Source: Burkholderiaceae bacterium (GTDB lineage: Bacteria > Pseudomonadota > Gammaproteobacteria > Burkholderiales > Burkholderiaceae_C). From it: a DNA stretch of 64,000 nt. How positions within the stretch are numbered: position 1 is the stretch's first letter; each line of letters begins with the position of its first letter. The stretch spans positions 62,001 to 126,000 of the forward strand of contig JAEUOU010000023.1 in NCBI GenBank assembly GCA_016790575.1. The letters are read 5' to 3'. Shown piece by piece: positions 17,397 through 27,906 of the stretch. The notes under the pieces were generated by a model, which was given only the letters and a program-made list of their open reading frames with translations, was not told where the DNA came from and ran no database searches. The position numbers were made by a program, and so were the translations under genes.

Positions 17397-18533
17397 ATGT
17401 CCGAACGCGTCATTCCCCTGGTTGACCAGCGCGTCGCCGCCCTGACGGCGCCACGCCCGACGCAGCCCGTTCCCGCCACCGGTCTGCTGGGCGATGCGCT
17501 GGGCCGGCCGCTGCGCGACCTGCGCATCAGTGTCACCGACCGCTGCAACTTCCGCTGCAATTACTGCATGCCCAAGGAAGTGTTCGACAAGGACTACCCC
17601 TACCTGCCCCACAGCGCGCTGCTGACATTCGAAGAAATCACCCGCCTGGCGCGGCAGTTCATCGCCCACGGCGTGCAAAAAATCCGCCTGACCGGTGGCG
17701 AGCCCCTGCTGCGCAAGAACATCGAGGTGCTGATCGATCAGCTGGCAGCATTGCGCACGGTGGACGGGGAGCCGCTGGACATCACGCTCACCACCAACGG
17801 CTCGCTGCTGGCCCGCAAGGCCCGCGCGCTGAAGGACGCGGGCCTGCGCCGGGTCACCGTGAGCCTGGACGGGCTGGACGACGCGGTGTTCCGCCGCATG
17901 AACGACGTGGACTTTCCGGTGGCGGACGTGCTGGAGGGCATCGCCGCCGCGCGGGCCGCGGGTCTGGGCCCGGTGAAGGTCAACATGGTGGTCAAGCGGG
18001 GCACCAACGAGCATGAAATCCTGCCCATGGCGCGTCATTTCCGGGGCAGCGGTGTGGTGCTGCGGTTCATCGAATACATGGATGTCGGCGCCACCAACGG
18101 CTGGCGCATGGACGAGGTGCTGCCGAGTGCCGACGTGGTGCAAATCATCCGGACGGAACTGCCGCTGGTGCCGCTGGAGCACACGGCCACCGGCGAAACC
18201 GCCGAACGCTGGGGCTACGCCGGCGCCGACGGCCGGCACGACCCGGCCCTGGGCGAGATCGGTGTCATCAGCAGCGTGACCCAGGCTTTCTGCCGCGACT
18301 GCAACCGCGCCCGCCTGTCCACCGAGGGGCGCCTGTACCTGTGCCTGTTTGCCAGCAACGGCTACGACCTGCGCAGCCTGCTGCGCGGCGGCGCCGACGA
18401 CACGGCCATCGCCAGCGCCATCGGCGCCATCTGGCAGGGCCGCAGCGACCGCTACTCCGAACAGCGGGCCAGCCTGCCGCCCGACGCCGGCACCGGCGCC
18501 CGGCGGGTGGAAATGAGTTACATCGGCGGCTGA
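17397..18533 (+). CDS. moaA: GTP 3',8-cyclase MoaA
   Basis: 378 aa. Radical-SAM enzyme that makes the first intermediate of molybdenum cofactor synthesis from GTP. The N-terminal cluster motif CNFRCNYC (Cys50, Cys54, Cys57), the GGEPLLR motif, the C-terminal cluster [18 protein letters not shown] and the terminal Gly-Gly are all intact. ATG at 17388 (MPRMSERV) is an alternative start three codons upstream. First gene of a Moco run with an isochorismatase-like gene, mobA and moeA. Confidence 0.96.
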   Translation: MSERVIPLVDQRVAALTAPRPTQPVPATGLLGDALGRPLRDLRISVTDRCNFRCNYCMPKEVFDKDYPYLPHSALLTFEEITRLARQFIAHGVQKIRLTGGEPLLRKNIEVLIDQLAALRTVDGEPLDITLTTNGSLLARKARALKDAGLRRVTVSLDGLDDAVFRRMNDVDFPVADVLEGIAAARAAGLGPVKVNMVVKRGTNEHEILPMARHFRGSGVVLRFIEYMDVGATNGWRMDEVLPSADVVQIIRTELPLVPLEHTATGETAERWGYAGADGRHDPALGEIGVISSVTQAFCRDCNRARLSTEGRLYLCLFASNGYDLRSLLRGGADDTAIASAIGAIWQGRSDRYSEQRASLPPDAGTGARRVEMSYIGG

Positions 18534-18628
18534 GCCGGTTGCGCAGGTCGCCCGACGGTGCCCAGCCCCCGGAGCCGCCGCGCATTGTTGGCCCCTCTGT
18601 CACCCTTTCACCCGTCCACGGACCTGTC

Positions 18629-19189
18629 ATGACAACTCCCGCCGTCCTGGTCATCGACGTGCAGCAAGCCCTGTGCGAGGGACCTGGCGCCGCGCACGAC
18701 GGTGCCGGCACCATCGCACGCATCAACGCGGTCACCGCCCGGGCCCGACAGGCCGGGGTGGCGGTGATCTTCATTCAGCACGAAGGCCGCGACGGCTATC
18801 TGGAACACGGCACACCCGGCTGGCAGCTGGCCGCGGGCCTGAGCGCCCTGCCGGGCGACCTGCGCCTGCGCAAAACCACACCCGACAGTTTTCACCACAC
18901 CGGGCTGCAGGAACTGCTGCAGGCGCGCGGCATCGACACCCTGGTGATCTGCGGCATGCACACCGAGTTCTGTGTCGACACCACCACCCGCCGCGCCATG
19001 GCGCTGGGCTACCCGGTGACGCTGGTGGCCGACGGCCACACCTCGGCCGGCAACCCCCACCTGAGCGCGCCGCAGGTGATTGCGCACCACAACGCCACCC
19101 TGAGCAACATCTCCAGCTTCGGCCCGCGCACCCGGGTGGTGCCGGCCGAGGCCATCGACTTTTCGCCACCGGAGTCCCCTGCCCCATGA
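18629..19189 (+). CDS. Isochorismatase-family cysteine hydrolase
   Basis: 186 aa. Complete catalytic triad of the family: Asp10 (VIDVQ), Lys82 (LRKTTPDSF) and Cys115 (HTEFCVD), with the non-prolyl cis-peptide region VICGM. Members hydrolyse isochorismate, nicotinamide or other amides; the substrate here is not predictable. Its stop overlaps the mobA start (ATGA), so it is translationally coupled into the molybdenum-cofactor operon, though no known Moco step needs it. Confidence 0.87.
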   Translation: MTTPAVLVIDVQQALCEGPGAAHDGAGTIARINAVTARARQAGVAVIFIQHEGRDGYLEHGTPGWQLAAGLSALPGDLRLRKTTPDSFHHTGLQELLQARGIDTLVICGMHTEFCVDTTTRRAMALGYPVTLVADGHTSAGNPHLSAPQVIAHHNATLSNISSFGPRTRVVPAEAIDFSPPESPAP

Positions 19190-19802
19190 TTGAACCCTTT
19201 GACATCACCGCGCTGGTCCTGGCTGGCGGACGCGGCTCCCGCATGGGAGGCGTGGACAAAGGCCTGCAGAATTTCAACGGCGTGCCGCTGGCGCTGCACA
19301 CGCTGCTGCGGCTGCAGCAGCAGGCAGGCGGCCTGATCGGGCAGACGCTGATCAACGCCAACCGCAACCTGGCCGCTTACGAGGCCTTCGGCGCCCCGGT
19401 CTGGCCGGACGCGCTGGCCGACTACGCCGGGCCGCTGGCCGGCTTCCTGACCGGTCTGGAGCACAGCGAGACCCCGTGGCTGCTGACGGTGCCGTGCGAC
19501 ACCCCGCTCTTCCCGCTGGACCTCGCCGAACGCCTGGCCGAGGCGGCCACCCGCGAACACGCCGACATCGCCATGGCGGCCGCGCCGGAAGAAGACGGCA
19601 GCATGCGCCCGCAGCCGGTGTTCTGTCTGCTGCGCACCAGCTTGCTGGAAAGCCTGGTGCGCTTCACCCAGGCGGGGGGTCGCAAGATCGACCGCTGGAC
19701 CGGCGAACACCACACGGTGGTGGTGCCGTTTGACCGGCCCGGTGACGACCCCCGTGCCTTTTTCAACGCCAACACCCTGGCCGAACTGCGTTCGCTCGAA
19801 AC

Positions 19803-19806
<4 letters not shown>
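19186..19806 (+). CDS. mobA: Molybdenum cofactor guanylyltransferase MobA
   Basis: 206 aa. Transfers GMP from GTP to molybdopterin to make the MGD form used by DMSO-reductase-family enzymes. The nucleotidyltransferase signature [16 protein letters not shown] lies at residues 12-27, followed by ANRN and the metal-site PCDTP. Starts within the preceding stop (ATGA) and its own stop overlaps the moeA start by 4 bases: a tightly coupled operon. Confidence 0.95.
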
Positions 19807-21134
<1,328 letters not shown>

Positions 21135-21200
21135 TCGGCTTTTGGCCAAAATCAGCCCCTACCCAGCGCAAAAGCGTCCTTTTGCGCTATTTATTTTGAA
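21135..21200 (+). repeat. REP-like interspersed repeat, copy C
   Basis: Starts at the base after the moeA stop. AGCGCAAAA (21165-21173) and TTTTGCGCT (21180-21188) are perfect 9-bp arms around gcgtcc, the best hairpin of the family. A second palindrome TTTTGGCCAAAA overlaps its left end. Lies between the convergent ends of moeA and the PaaK-like gene. Confidence 0.85.
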
Positions 21201-21203
21201 CCT

Positions 21204-22679
21204 TCAGTCGGCGTGGGTGCACGGCGCTTCGGCCTGGACCCGCGCACCCGGGCCTGCCCCGGCCGCGGTGGCCATGCCCGACACCGCACCGCCCAGCACC
21301 CGGCAGACTTTGCCGCTGTGCCCGCGCGCCAGGGTGACGGCGCGCTCTTCATGGATCGGCAAACCCCGCAGACCCTGACTGGCGGCAAATGCCGCCAGCG
21401 CGCTGCGGCAGCGGGCGAAGGCGGCATCGGCGGCTTCGCCGCTCAAAGGCAGGCGCAGCGTCAGGCTGTGGTCGTCGCGCTGCGCCAGCTGGAAGTCGAA
21501 AACGCCGGCCTCCTCCTCCAGCACCGTGGTCAGGGCCATCGGCAGCAGGGTCACCGGTTCGCCGTGGCGGCCACGCAGCACCAGGGGCTCGTCGTCGCGT
21601 CCACGCACCTGGATGACCGGAAGCGGCGAACCGCAGCGACAGGGCTGGTCGGACAGCATGATCTGGTCACCCAGGTCGTAGCGGATCAGGGGCTGCACCG
21701 TGTTGGCCAGGTGGGTCAGCAAGACGCTGGCCGAGGCAGCCCCGGGCGGCACCGGCTGGTACTGTTCGTCCACCGGCTCCAGGATGACCCAGTCGGCGTT
21801 CAGGTGCAGCTGGCCGTGCGCGCATTCCCAACCCATGGCCAGAAACTCCGACGCACCATAACTGTTGCGCACATTGCAGCCCAGTTGCTGCTCGACGTGG
21901 CGTCGCATGCCGGGACTGAGGGTTTCACCGCCCGTCCAGACTTCGCGCGGGCGCACCCGCAGCCGCCCGGCGGCCGCCTCGTCGGCCAGCAAGGCCGCCG
22001 CCGTGGGGTACGTGGCCAGAACGGTCGGGTTCCAGGTATTGAGTGCGTCCACCAGGCGGGCGGTGGGCTCCAGCACGGAGAAACTGCGGGTGGCCCCCCC
22101 CATCCAGGGGTTCAGCGCGCAAAGCCGCTGCAACGACACGATACTGGCGAAGTGCCCGCCGATGGCGCCCACAAAGGCCATGCGCTCCGCCAGATACCAC
22201 GGGTCCATCCAGCGGCTGATCGGCCGGGGCGCGCTGCGGCGCAGCGATTCGAGGGCGTCATACACCGCCATGCATTCGGCGTCCTGCACAAACAGTCCGG
22301 GCTGGCCGCTGGTGCCTGAACTTTCCCAGACGATGTAGCGGCCGTCATAGGGCACAGCAATGTTCGCCGGTTCGGCCATGAACGCCGCCAGCGCGCTGCG
22401 ACGCAGGCGCGGATCAGTCACCCAGTCGTCAAACTCCGCCATCAGCTGGGCGCGGTGGGTGACTGGCAGCGCGGCCAGCGCGGCATCCGAGGCCAGGCCG
22501 CCGGGGGCGTGGTTCGCCACCAGCCGCCGGTACAGCCGCGAATCCCGCAGCGCCGCCGCAACGACGCGTTCCAGACGCCGCCGCTGCCGGTCCGCCACAG
22601 CCCGGGCGCCGCCCCGGTTGACCGCCGCGATGTCCAGCGACACCGCCGAAAGCCGCAGGGAGTCAAAAACCCGGCTCAT
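21204..22679 (-). CDS. PaaK-like adenylate-forming enzyme
   Basis: 491 aa. ANL-superfamily fold of the phenylacetate-CoA ligase/F390 synthetase type: P-loop SSGTSGQPG, YGASEFLAMGWEC, and RYDLGD are present, with a CRCGS zinc-type motif just after. Would activate a carboxylic acid with ATP, probably to a CoA thioester; substrate unknown. No CoA-pathway partners sit beside it. Start set at 22679 (MSRVFDSLRL). Divergent from phaC across repeat copy D, convergent with moeA. Confidence 0.8.
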   Translation of the reverse strand: MSRVFDSLRLSAVSLDIAAVNRGGARAVADRQRRRLERVVAAALRDSRLYRRLVANHAPGGLASDAALAALPVTHRAQLMAEFDDWVTDPRLRRSALAAFMAEPANIAVPYDGRYIVWESSGTSGQPGLFVQDAECMAVYDALESLRRSAPRPISRWMDPWYLAERMAFVGAIGGHFASIVSLQRLCALNPWMGGATRSFSVLEPTARLVDALNTWNPTVLATYPTAAALLADEAAAGRLRVRPREVWTGGETLSPGMRRHVEQQLGCNVRNSYGASEFLAMGWECAHGQLHLNADWVILEPVDEQYQPVPPGAASASVLLTHLANTVQPLIRYDLGDQIMLSDQPCRCGSPLPVIQVRGRDDEPLVLRGRHGEPVTLLPMALTTVLEEEAGVFDFQLAQRDDHSLTLRLPLSGEAADAAFARCRSALAAFAASQGLRGLPIHEERAVTLARGHSGKVCRVLGGAVSGMATAAGAGPGARVQAEAPCTHAD

Positions 22680-22827
22680 GCCAGCGCCCGCCCGGCGCGA
22701 AGCGCGCCAGCGCCCACACCCCCGCCGCGCGTGCCCGAGTGGCAAAACGCAAATTGCACCATGGGCCGACGATGCGGCGAGAGCACGGCGCTGTCAAGCG
22801 CGTTGGTCAAAAGGCTGCCGGAAAGCC

Positions 22828-22896
22828 GACAACTATCGAAAACATAGCCAAAAGCGACCTTTTTGCCGTGGGTACGGTGACTTTTCACGGAAAACC
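22828..22896 (-). repeat. REP-like interspersed repeat, copy D
   Basis: Minus-strand copy in the 293-base gap between the divergent PaaK-like gene and phaC. Core reads TACCCACGGCAAAAAGGTC then GCTTTTGGCTATG. It is the only copy lying in a divergent promoter region. Confidence 0.78.
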
Positions 22897-22972
22897 GGCG
22901 GCCCACGGCCCGTATGCAGCCTCTTGATGTGTGTCATGTCGATGTCACGGCCCAGCCCGGACAATGGCCGCC

Positions 22973-24742
22973 ATGAAAACGCCCGCCCCCCACCCCAGCC
23001 AGGACCCGCCACGCGCTGCCGAAACCGAGACCGAGCGGCTGGACCGCCTGCTCCATGCCGCTGCGGCGCCGCTGTTCGGCAGCCTGTCTCCCGTTTCGCT
23101 CAGCCTGGCGGCAGCCGACTGGGCCTGGCACCTGGGTGTTTCGCCCGGCCGGCAGATGGAACTGGCGGCGCTGGCGGCACGCCTGTGGCAGGACACACTG
23201 ACACAGCGCGACAGCGTGTCGGAAGGCGCGGGCGCCGCCGACGATGACCCGCGCTTTCGCCACGAGGCCTGGGCGCAGTGGCCCTTCAGCCAGATGCGGG
23301 CCGGCTTTCGCAACGCCGAAGCCTTCTGGCGCGAGGCTTCACGCGTACCGGGAATGACGGCGCATCACGCCAACATGACCGAGTTCTTCGCCCGGCAGTG
23401 GCTGGGGGTGATGGCGCCCGCCAACTGGCTGGCCACCAACCCCGTCGTACTGCGTGACGCCATTGAATCGGGCGGCGCGCACCTGGCGCAGGGCGCCCGA
23501 CACTGGCTGGCCGACGTGACCGGCGTCGCCGAACCGGACCAAGGTGCGACCGAGGCGAAGTACGTCGTGGGCCGCGACGTTGCGGTAACCCCCGGCGCCG
23601 TGGTCTACCGCAACCACCTGATCGAGCTGATCCGCTACGACCCGCAGACACCGCAGGTTCACCCCGAGCCGGTTCTGGTGATCCCGTCGTGGATCATGAA
23701 GTACTACATCCTGGACCTGTCCCCGCACAATTCGATGGTCCGCTACCTGGTCAGCCAGGGCCACACGGTGTACATGCTGTCATGGCGCAACCCGGATGCC
23801 AGCGACGCCGAGCTGACGCTGGACGACTACCTGCGCATGGGCGTACTGGACGCGCTGCAGGCGGTCGGCCAGCACAGCGGCCCCGGCACGGAGGTGCATG
23901 CGATGGGCTACTGCCTGGGCGGCACGCTGCTGGCCATTGCCGCCGCCGCCATCGCCCGCAAGGGGGGCGTGCGTGGCGCGCGAGCCCTGCCGCCGCTGGC
24001 CACCCTGACGCTGCTGGCTGCGCAGACCGATTTCTCCGAGCCGGGCGAACTGGGCCTGTTCATCGACGAAAGCCAGATCGGCTATCTGGACAACATCACG
24101 CGCGGTCAAGGTTACCTGTCCGGCAGCCAGATGGCCGGTTCGTTCCAGTTCCTGCACTCTCGCGACCTCGTCTGGACGCGCCGCATGCGTGAGTACCTGA
24201 TGGGCGAGCGCGAGCAACCCAACGACCTGATGGCCTGGAACGCCGACACGACACGCATGCCGGCACGCATGCACCACGAGTACCTGACCTCGCTGTACCT
24301 GCACAACGCGCTGGCCACCAGCACTTACCGGGTGGAGGGACGCACGGTGTCGCTGGGTGACATTCGCCAGCCGGTGTTCATGGTGGGAACGGAGCGGGAC
24401 CACATTTCGCCCTGGCGCTCGGTCTACAAGCTGCACCACCTGTGCGACGCCGAGATCACCTTCGCGCTGTGCAGTGGCGGCCACAACGCCGGCATCATCT
24501 CCGAGCCCGGGCACGCAAACCGCCGCTACCGCATGGCGACCCGCCCGGCCCACGGCGACTGGGTCGAGGCCGACGAGTGGGCGCGCAACGCGACGCCGTG
24601 TGAGGGCAGCTGGTGGACAGCCTGGCAGGCCTGGCTGGCCGCGCGATCCGGCCCCCGGCAGCCCGCCCGCCGCACAGCCCGCGCCGCGCGACTGAGCGAG
24701 GCGCCCGGCACGTACGTGCTGCAGCGCTACGCCGAAACCTGA
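22973..24742 (+). CDS. phaC: Class I poly(3-hydroxyalkanoate) synthase
   Basis: 589 aa, typical of class I PhaC. Polymerises 3-hydroxyacyl-CoA into PHA at granule surfaces. The lipase-like box is GYCLGG with nucleophile Cys314; Asp476 (TERDHISPW) and His504 (SGGHNAG) complete the triad. The phasing motif IPSWIMKYYILDLSP is conserved. An ATG nine bases upstream (22964) is an alternative start. Neither phaA, phaB, phaR nor a phasin gene is adjacent, so this is a stand-alone locus and may be a second synthase. Confidence 0.95.
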   Translation: MKTPAPHPSQDPPRAAETETERLDRLLHAAAAPLFGSLSPVSLSLAAADWAWHLGVSPGRQMELAALAARLWQDTLTQRDSVSEGAGAADDDPRFRHEAWAQWPFSQMRAGFRNAEAFWREASRVPGMTAHHANMTEFFARQWLGVMAPANWLATNPVVLRDAIESGGAHLAQGARHWLADVTGVAEPDQGATEAKYVVGRDVAVTPGAVVYRNHLIELIRYDPQTPQVHPEPVLVIPSWIMKYYILDLSPHNSMVRYLVSQGHTVYMLSWRNPDASDAELTLDDYLRMGVLDALQAVGQHSGPGTEVHAMGYCLGGTLLAIAAAAIARKGGVRGARALPPLATLTLLAAQTDFSEPGELGLFIDESQIGYLDNITRGQGYLSGSQMAGSFQFLHSRDLVWTRRMREYLMGEREQPNDLMAWNADTTRMPARMHHEYLTSLYLHNALATSTYRVEGRTVSLGDIRQPVFMVGTERDHISPWRSVYKLHHLCDAEITFALCSGGHNAGIISEPGHANRRYRMATRPAHGDWVEADEWARNATPCEGSWWTAWQAWLAARSGPRQPARRTARAARLSEAPGTYVLQRYAET

Positions 24743-24801
24743 CCAAACGCCCCCTGCGGGTCGGGCGGGGCTGCGGCCGTGGCGGTCGGCGCTGCTCCGC
24801 G

Positions 24802-27800
24802 TCAGTGCCCGGCGGCGCCGGTGGCCGCCGGTACACCTTCACCCGCTACCGGGGTTCGTATGGCGCCCGGCGTGCGTCGGCGGGCCAGCAAGGTGTACAT
24901 GGTGGGCACCACAAAGATGGTCAGCACCGTGCCCAGACTCATGCCACCGACAATGACCCACCCGATCTGGCGGCGGCTTTCGGCGCCGGCGCCGGTGGCC
25001 AGCGCCAGGGGAATGGCGCCGAGCACCATGGCGCCCGTGGTCATCAGAATGGGGCGAAGGCGCTGCACGGCGGACTGGCGGACGGCATCCAGCATGGCAT
25101 GGCCTTGCTCCCGCAACTGGTTGGCAAATTCCACGATCAGAATGCCGTGTTTGGTGATCAGCCCGACCAGGGTGATCAGCCCGATCTGGCTGAACACGTT
25201 GAGTGTGCCGCCCGTGAACTGCAGCGCCAGCAGCGCGCCGGCCATGGACAAGGGCACACTGAGCATGATCACCAGCGGATCCACGAAGCTCTCGAACTGC
25301 GCCGCCAGCACCAGGTAGATGAACAGCAAGGCCAGCACAAACACCATCGCCAGCGAGCCGGAGGCGTTGCGGAATTCGCGGCTGCTGCCATTGAGGTCGG
25401 TGGCATAGCCGCTCTTGAGCACTTTCTGCGCCGTGCTGTCCATGAACGCCAGCGCCTCACCGAGCGAATAGGTCGGCGCCAGGTTGGCCGTGATGGATGC
25501 CGAACGCCGTTGGCCGAAATGGTTGAGTTCGCGGGGAACCACCACTTCGCGGGTGCGCACCAGTGCCGAGAGCGGAATCATGGTGTCGTTGCGGCCACGG
25601 ACAAAGATTTTCTCGATGTCATCGGGGGTGTCGCGCCCGCTGGCGGTGGTCTGCACCACCACGTCGTACTGCTCGCCCTCTCGTTTGTAACGGGTCACGT
25701 TGCGTCCACCCAGCATGGTTTCGACCGAGCGGGCCACGGCCTCGACGCTGACGCCCAGGTCAGCGGCCTTCTCGCGGTCCACCTCCAGGCGGATTTCAGG
25801 CTTGTTCAGGCGCAGGTCGGTGTCCACCTGAACAAAGCCGGGGTTCTTGGCCAGTTCGTCCTGGAAGGCGCGGACCACCTGCGCCAGATTGGCATAACTT
25901 TCGCTGGTCATGATCACAAAGTTGACCGGCCGCTCCCGAAAACCCTGGCCCAGCGAGGGCGGCGTGATCGGGAAGGCCTGCACACCCGGCAGCCCGGCTA
26001 CCTTTGGGGTGATCTCGCGGGCAATGTCGAGCGTCGTGCGGGTGCGCTCCTCCCACGGCAAGGCCCGCAGGAACACGTTGCCTTGCGCCACCGAGGGGTT
26101 GCCGTTGACCACAAATACCCGGTCAAACTCGGCGTAGGACTGGCCGATTCGCTCAATGGCCTGCGCATACCGGTTGGTGTAGTCGAGGGTGGCACCGTCG
26201 GGGCCGTTGATCACAGTGAGGATCACCCCCCGGTCTTCCAGCGGCGCAAGCTCGCTTTTGATGCCGGACAGCAGGTGCCAGGTCAATACGCCACTGCCAA
26301 CCATGACCAGCACAACCAGCCAACGGGCGGCCAGCGCCCAGCCCAGCAGGCGGGCATATCCGCGTGTGACAGCCTGCAGGAAACGCTCGATGGTCCGGTC
26401 GAACCAGCCATGCTCGCTTTGGTGCCTGAGCAGCTTGGAGCACATCATGGGCGACAGGGTCAAGGCCACAAAACCGGACACGATCACCGAGCCGGCCAGT
26501 GCCAGCGCGAACTCGGTGAACAGCCGCCCCGTCCGCCCCGGCGTGAAGGCCAGCGGCGCATACACCGCCGCCAGCGTGAGCGTCATGGCCACCACGGCAA
26601 AGCCGATTTCCCGCGCTCCCTTGATGGCGGCGGCAAAGGGGCTCAGACCCTCTTCAATGTGTCGGTAGATGTTCTCCAGCACCACAATGGCGTCGTCCAC
26701 CACCAGGCCGATGGCCAGCACCAGCGCCAGCAGGGTCAGGGTGTTGATGGTGAACCCGGCCAGAGCCATCAGGGCAAACGTGCCGATCAGCGAGACCGGG
26801 ATGGTGACCAACGGAATGATCGATGCCCGGAAGGTGCGCAGGAAAAAGAAGATCACCAGCGCGACCAGCACCACGGCTTCGGCGATGGTCTGGTAGACCG
26901 CCTTGATCGAGCGGTCGATGAACACCGAGTTGTCATTGGCGACATCGACATCCACACCCGGCGGCAATTCGCGCTTGACCTTGTCCAGAAGCTGGCGCAC
27001 CCCGGCGGACAGCTCCAACGGGTTGGCCGTCGCCTGGCGGATCACCCCCAGCGAGACGGAGTCACGACCGTTGAGACGCACGCTGGTGCGTTCGGCGAGC
27101 GGCCCTTGCTGCACACGTGCGACATCACCGATGCGCACCGGCTGGCCGTTGACCGTGCGTATCACGACCTGGGCGAACTCCTGCGGGCGTTGCAGGTCCG
27201 TTGCGGCCGTCACGTTGAATTCGCGGTTGCGGCTTTCGATCCGGCCGGAGGGCACCTCCAGATTGCTGCGGCGCAGCGCGTCCTCCACATCCTGCACCGT
27301 CAGGCGGTAGGCCGCGAGGCGGTCGGGGTCCAGCCAGATGCGCATGGCGAACTTGCGCTCGCCGAAAACCCGCACATCGGCCGCGCCGGGCGCGGTCTGC
27401 AGCACCGGCTTGACCACGCGGTTGGCCATGTCGGACAGCTGCAGCGCACTGTGGGTATCGGAACTGAGCGCCAGCCAGATCACCGGAAAGGCGTCGGCCT
27501 CGACTTTGGCAATCACGGGCTCATCGATGCCCTGCGGCAGACGCTGACGCACGCGGCTGACTTTGTCACGCACATCGGCGGCTGCCGAGTCGGCATCGCG
27601 GGCGAGCGAGAAACGCACGGTAATCTGGCTCTGTTCCTGGCGGCTGATGGACGTGATCACGTCCACCCCCTCGATGCCGGCCAGCGAGTCCTCAAGGATC
27701 TTGGTCACCTGCGATTCGATGACTTCGCTGGAAGCACCGCCGAAGCGGGTTTCGACCGTGACCACCGGTTCGTCGATTTTCGGGTACTCGCGCACCGACA

Positions 27801-27894
27801 GGCGCGTGAAGGACACATAACCGATCAGCACGATCAGCAGCGACAACACGGTGGCGAACACCGGCCGGCGAATGGAGGTTTCTGCCAGTTGCAT
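24802..27894 (-). CDS. RND multidrug efflux permease (HAE1 family)
   Basis: 1030 aa, full length for an AcrB/MexF-type trimeric pump with 12 membrane helices and two large periplasmic loops. Proton-relay residues are in place: the TM4 pair in GLVVDDAIVVLENI and the TM10 Lys in TKHGILIVEFAN. Exports drugs or other amphiphiles using the proton gradient. Its start is 12 bases after the adaptor gene, so they form one operon. No outer-membrane factor or local regulator is adjacent. Confidence 0.95.
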   Translation of the reverse strand: MQLAETSIRRPVFATVLSLLIVLIGYVSFTRLSVREYPKIDEPVVTVETRFGGASSEVIESQVTKILEDSLAGIEGVDVITSISRQEQSQITVRFSLARDADSAAADVRDKVSRVRQRLPQGIDEPVIAKVEADAFPVIWLALSSDTHSALQLSDMANRVVKPVLQTAPGAADVRVFGERKFAMRIWLDPDRLAAYRLTVQDVEDALRRSNLEVPSGRIESRNREFNVTAATDLQRPQEFAQVVIRTVNGQPVRIGDVARVQQGPLAERTSVRLNGRDSVSLGVIRQATANPLELSAGVRQLLDKVKRELPPGVDVDVANDNSVFIDRSIKAVYQTIAEAVVLVALVIFFFLRTFRASIIPLVTIPVSLIGTFALMALAGFTINTLTLLALVLAIGLVVDDAIVVLENIYRHIEEGLSPFAAAIKGAREIGFAVVAMTLTLAAVYAPLAFTPGRTGRLFTEFALALAGSVIVSGFVALTLSPMMCSKLLRHQSEHGWFDRTIERFLQAVTRGYARLLGWALAARWLVVLVMVGSGVLTWHLLSGIKSELAPLEDRGVILTVINGPDGATLDYTNRYAQAIERIGQSYAEFDRVFVVNGNPSVAQGNVFLRALPWEERTRTTLDIAREITPKVAGLPGVQAFPITPPSLGQGFRERPVNFVIMTSESYANLAQVVRAFQDELAKNPGFVQVDTDLRLNKPEIRLEVDREKAADLGVSVEAVARSVETMLGGRNVTRYKREGEQYDVVVQTTASGRDTPDDIEKIFVRGRNDTMIPLSALVRTREVVVPRELNHFGQRRSASITANLAPTYSLGEALAFMDSTAQKVLKSGYATDLNGSSREFRNASGSLAMVFVLALLFIYLVLAAQFESFVDPLVIMLSVPLSMAGALLALQFTGGTLNVFSQIGLITLVGLITKHGILIVEFANQLREQGHAMLDAVRQSAVQRLRPILMTTGAMVLGAIPLALATGAGAESRRQIGWVIVGGMSLGTVLTIFVVPTMYTLLARRRTPGAIRTPVAGEGVPAATGAAGH

Positions 27895-27906
27895 GCGCGC
27901 TTCCCC

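Noticed and set aside
22680-22972. Small ORFs in the PaaK-phaC gap
   Set aside because: They run through repeat copy D on both strands without consistent codon use or a ribosome site.
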